From Acidobacteriota bacterium (GTDB taxonomy: Bacteria; Acidobacteriota; Terriglobia; UBA7540), in assembly GCA_021789565.1 (NCBI GenBank), contig JAJYJL010000437.1:1-6910 (forward strand): a stretch of DNA of 6,910 bases, read 5' to 3'. The notes beneath the pieces are model-generated. The model worked only from the letters and a program-made list of their open reading frames with translations, was not told where the DNA came from and did no database searches. Below, one piece after another: positions 6,048-6,910 of the stretch. Position numbers and translations under genes: made by a program. Every line of letters starts with the position of its first letter. The first letter of the stretch is position 1.

Positions 6048-6910
6048 ATGAGGAATTCGTTTAATTTTCACGATTTCGACTGGCCGCTGTTCGCAATTGT
6101 AATGGTCATTGCTGGCGTCGGCCTCATTGAAATCTACAGCACCACCACACAGACGCCGCTAGCCGGCCAGTTTCAGAAGCAGGTCTATTGGCTTCTGCTG
6201 GGGTGCGCCCTGACGCTGATTGTGAGCCAGCTTGACTATCACCTGGTCCTCGTCCACATGCCCTGGATATACCTTCTCAGCCTGCTGGCTCTGGGGGCTG
6301 TGCTGTTTGTGGGGCCGCGTGTGGCCGGTACCCATCGATGGCTTCAGATAGGCGGTTTTACTTTACAAGTGTCAGAACTTGTCAAGTTGGTTATAATACT
6401 AGCGGTGGCGGCAACATTCGTCAAAAGGCGAAGAGGGGCCTTCACTTGGGGAGAGTTAGGCAAGCTGGGGCTCCTGGCCGGTGTGCCAGGGATATTAGTC
6501 GCAATTGAGCCGGACCTCGGAACCGCGCTGACATTGCTGCCGATTTTGGCAGCAGGTGCATTTATGGCGGGCATTCGACGCCGGCAGATCATGGTTTTGG
6601 GACTGATAGGGCTGTTGGCACTGCCAGCTGGCTGGTATTTGTTACGTCCGTACCAGCGCGGAAGGCTGGAAGCGTTTATTCATCCCAAGCAGAACACCCA
6701 AGGCTCCAGTTACCAGGTAACTCAGACGAAGATTGCCATTGGCTCTGGTGGCTTGTGGGGAAGAGGGCTGGGCAACGGGACGCAAAGTCAGTTGGGATTC
6801 ATCCCGGTTTCCCACGCGGATGCCATCTTTGCTGCGTTTGCCGAAGAGCGCGGTTTCATCGGCACTCTTGCGGTGCTTCTGCTGTATGTTATTCTGCTTT
6901 TGCGTTTGCT
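6048..6910 (+). CDS. rodA: SEDS peptidoglycan glycosyltransferase RodA (3' partial)
   Basis: RodA is a polytopic membrane enzyme that polymerises lipid II into glycan strands and pairs with PBP2. The window holds the first 287 codons of a protein usually near 370-420 residues. Hydrophobic segments are visible at about 12-30, 46-61, 74-91, 107-125, 140-154, 158-174, 181-199 and from 271. Family landmarks are G-T-H-R-W (94-98), S-E-x-x-K (109-113), E-P-D-L-G-T-A (154-160), and the G-x-G-L-G-N-G-T-Q-S-Q-L-G stretch (238-250). Asp258 in S-H-A-D corresponds to the catalytic Asp of RodA (Asp262 in Escherichia coli). The usual Q-P-S-E is Q-V-S-E here (107-110). The start is the first ATG after the mrdA stop, with only a weak ribosome site, which suggests translational dependence on mrdA. 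RodA rather than FtsW is favoured by the mrdA neighbour. Confidence 0.96.
   Translation, partial: MRNSFNFHDFDWPLFAIVMVIAGVGLIEIYSTTTQTPLAGQFQKQVYWLLLGCALTLIVSQLDYHLVLVHMPWIYLLSLLALGAVLFVGPRVAGTHRWLQIGGFTLQVSELVKLVIILAVAATFVKRRRGAFTWGELGKLGLLAGVPGILVAIEPDLGTALTLLPILAAGAFMAGIRRRQIMVLGLIGLLALPAGWYLLRPYQRGRLEAFIHPKQNTQGSSYQVTQTKIAIGSGGLWGRGLGNGTQSQLGFIPVSHADAIFAAFAEERGFIGTLAVLLLYVILLLRL
6369..6397 (+). promoter_or_regulatory. Promoter-like sequence inside rodA
   Basis: A perfect TATAAT (6392-6397) lies 17 bases after GTGTCA (6369-6374), which matches 4 of 6 bases of the TTGACA box. It falls on Val-Ile-Ile-Leu codons of a membrane helix, two of them ATA, which look uncommon in this gene. It could feed genes after rodA or be chance. 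Confidence 0.25.

Overview
This window carries a rod-shape (elongasome) gene cluster in the order fecR-domain gene, mreB, mreC, mreD, mrdA (PBP2), rodA. All six genes are on the + strand. The first gene is cut by the left edge and rodA by the right edge. The DNA is moderately GC-rich, and I see no mobile element, CRISPR array, tRNA or rRNA. Protein style suggests a Gram-negative, rod-forming bacterium, most probably an Acidobacteriota member. That guess rests on the look of PBP2 and MreC and on a FecR-domain membrane protein directly before mreB; it is not a database result.

Layout. Bases 1-1277 encode a membrane-anchored extracytoplasmic protein with FecR, fibronectin-III-like and C-terminal Ig-like domains. 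A 49-base gap with a run of eight G leads to mreB (1327-2352). mreC starts at a GTG 12 bases later (2365-3258), in the same reading frame as mreB. The 112-base mreC-mreD gap holds two hairpins, one with a perfect 11-bp stem, neither with a clear terminator T-run. mreD (3371-3883) is followed by the largest spacer (262 bases), then mrdA (4146-6032), and 15 bases later rodA (6048 to the edge). No convincing intrinsic terminator appears anywhere, which fits one long transcript, possibly topped up by promoters inside the cluster.

How the genes work together. MreB filaments lie under the inner membrane. MreC and MreD link them to the periplasmic machinery. RodA (SEDS glycosyltransferase) polymerises lipid II into glycan, and PBP2 (transpeptidase) crosslinks it; MreC is thought to activate the RodA-PBP2 pair. 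The key catalytic motifs are present in both enzymes: PBP2 Ser321/Lys324, SCD and KTG, and the RodA Asp258 equivalent.

The core system is well known. The less explained parts are the FecR-domain protein as a possible elongasome accessory, the mreC-mreD hairpins, the unassigned 262-base spacer whose MreD frame stays open, a probable PBP2 metal site with an altered ligand and spacing, and a consensus -10 sequence inside rodA. I found no clear sign of a wholly new system.
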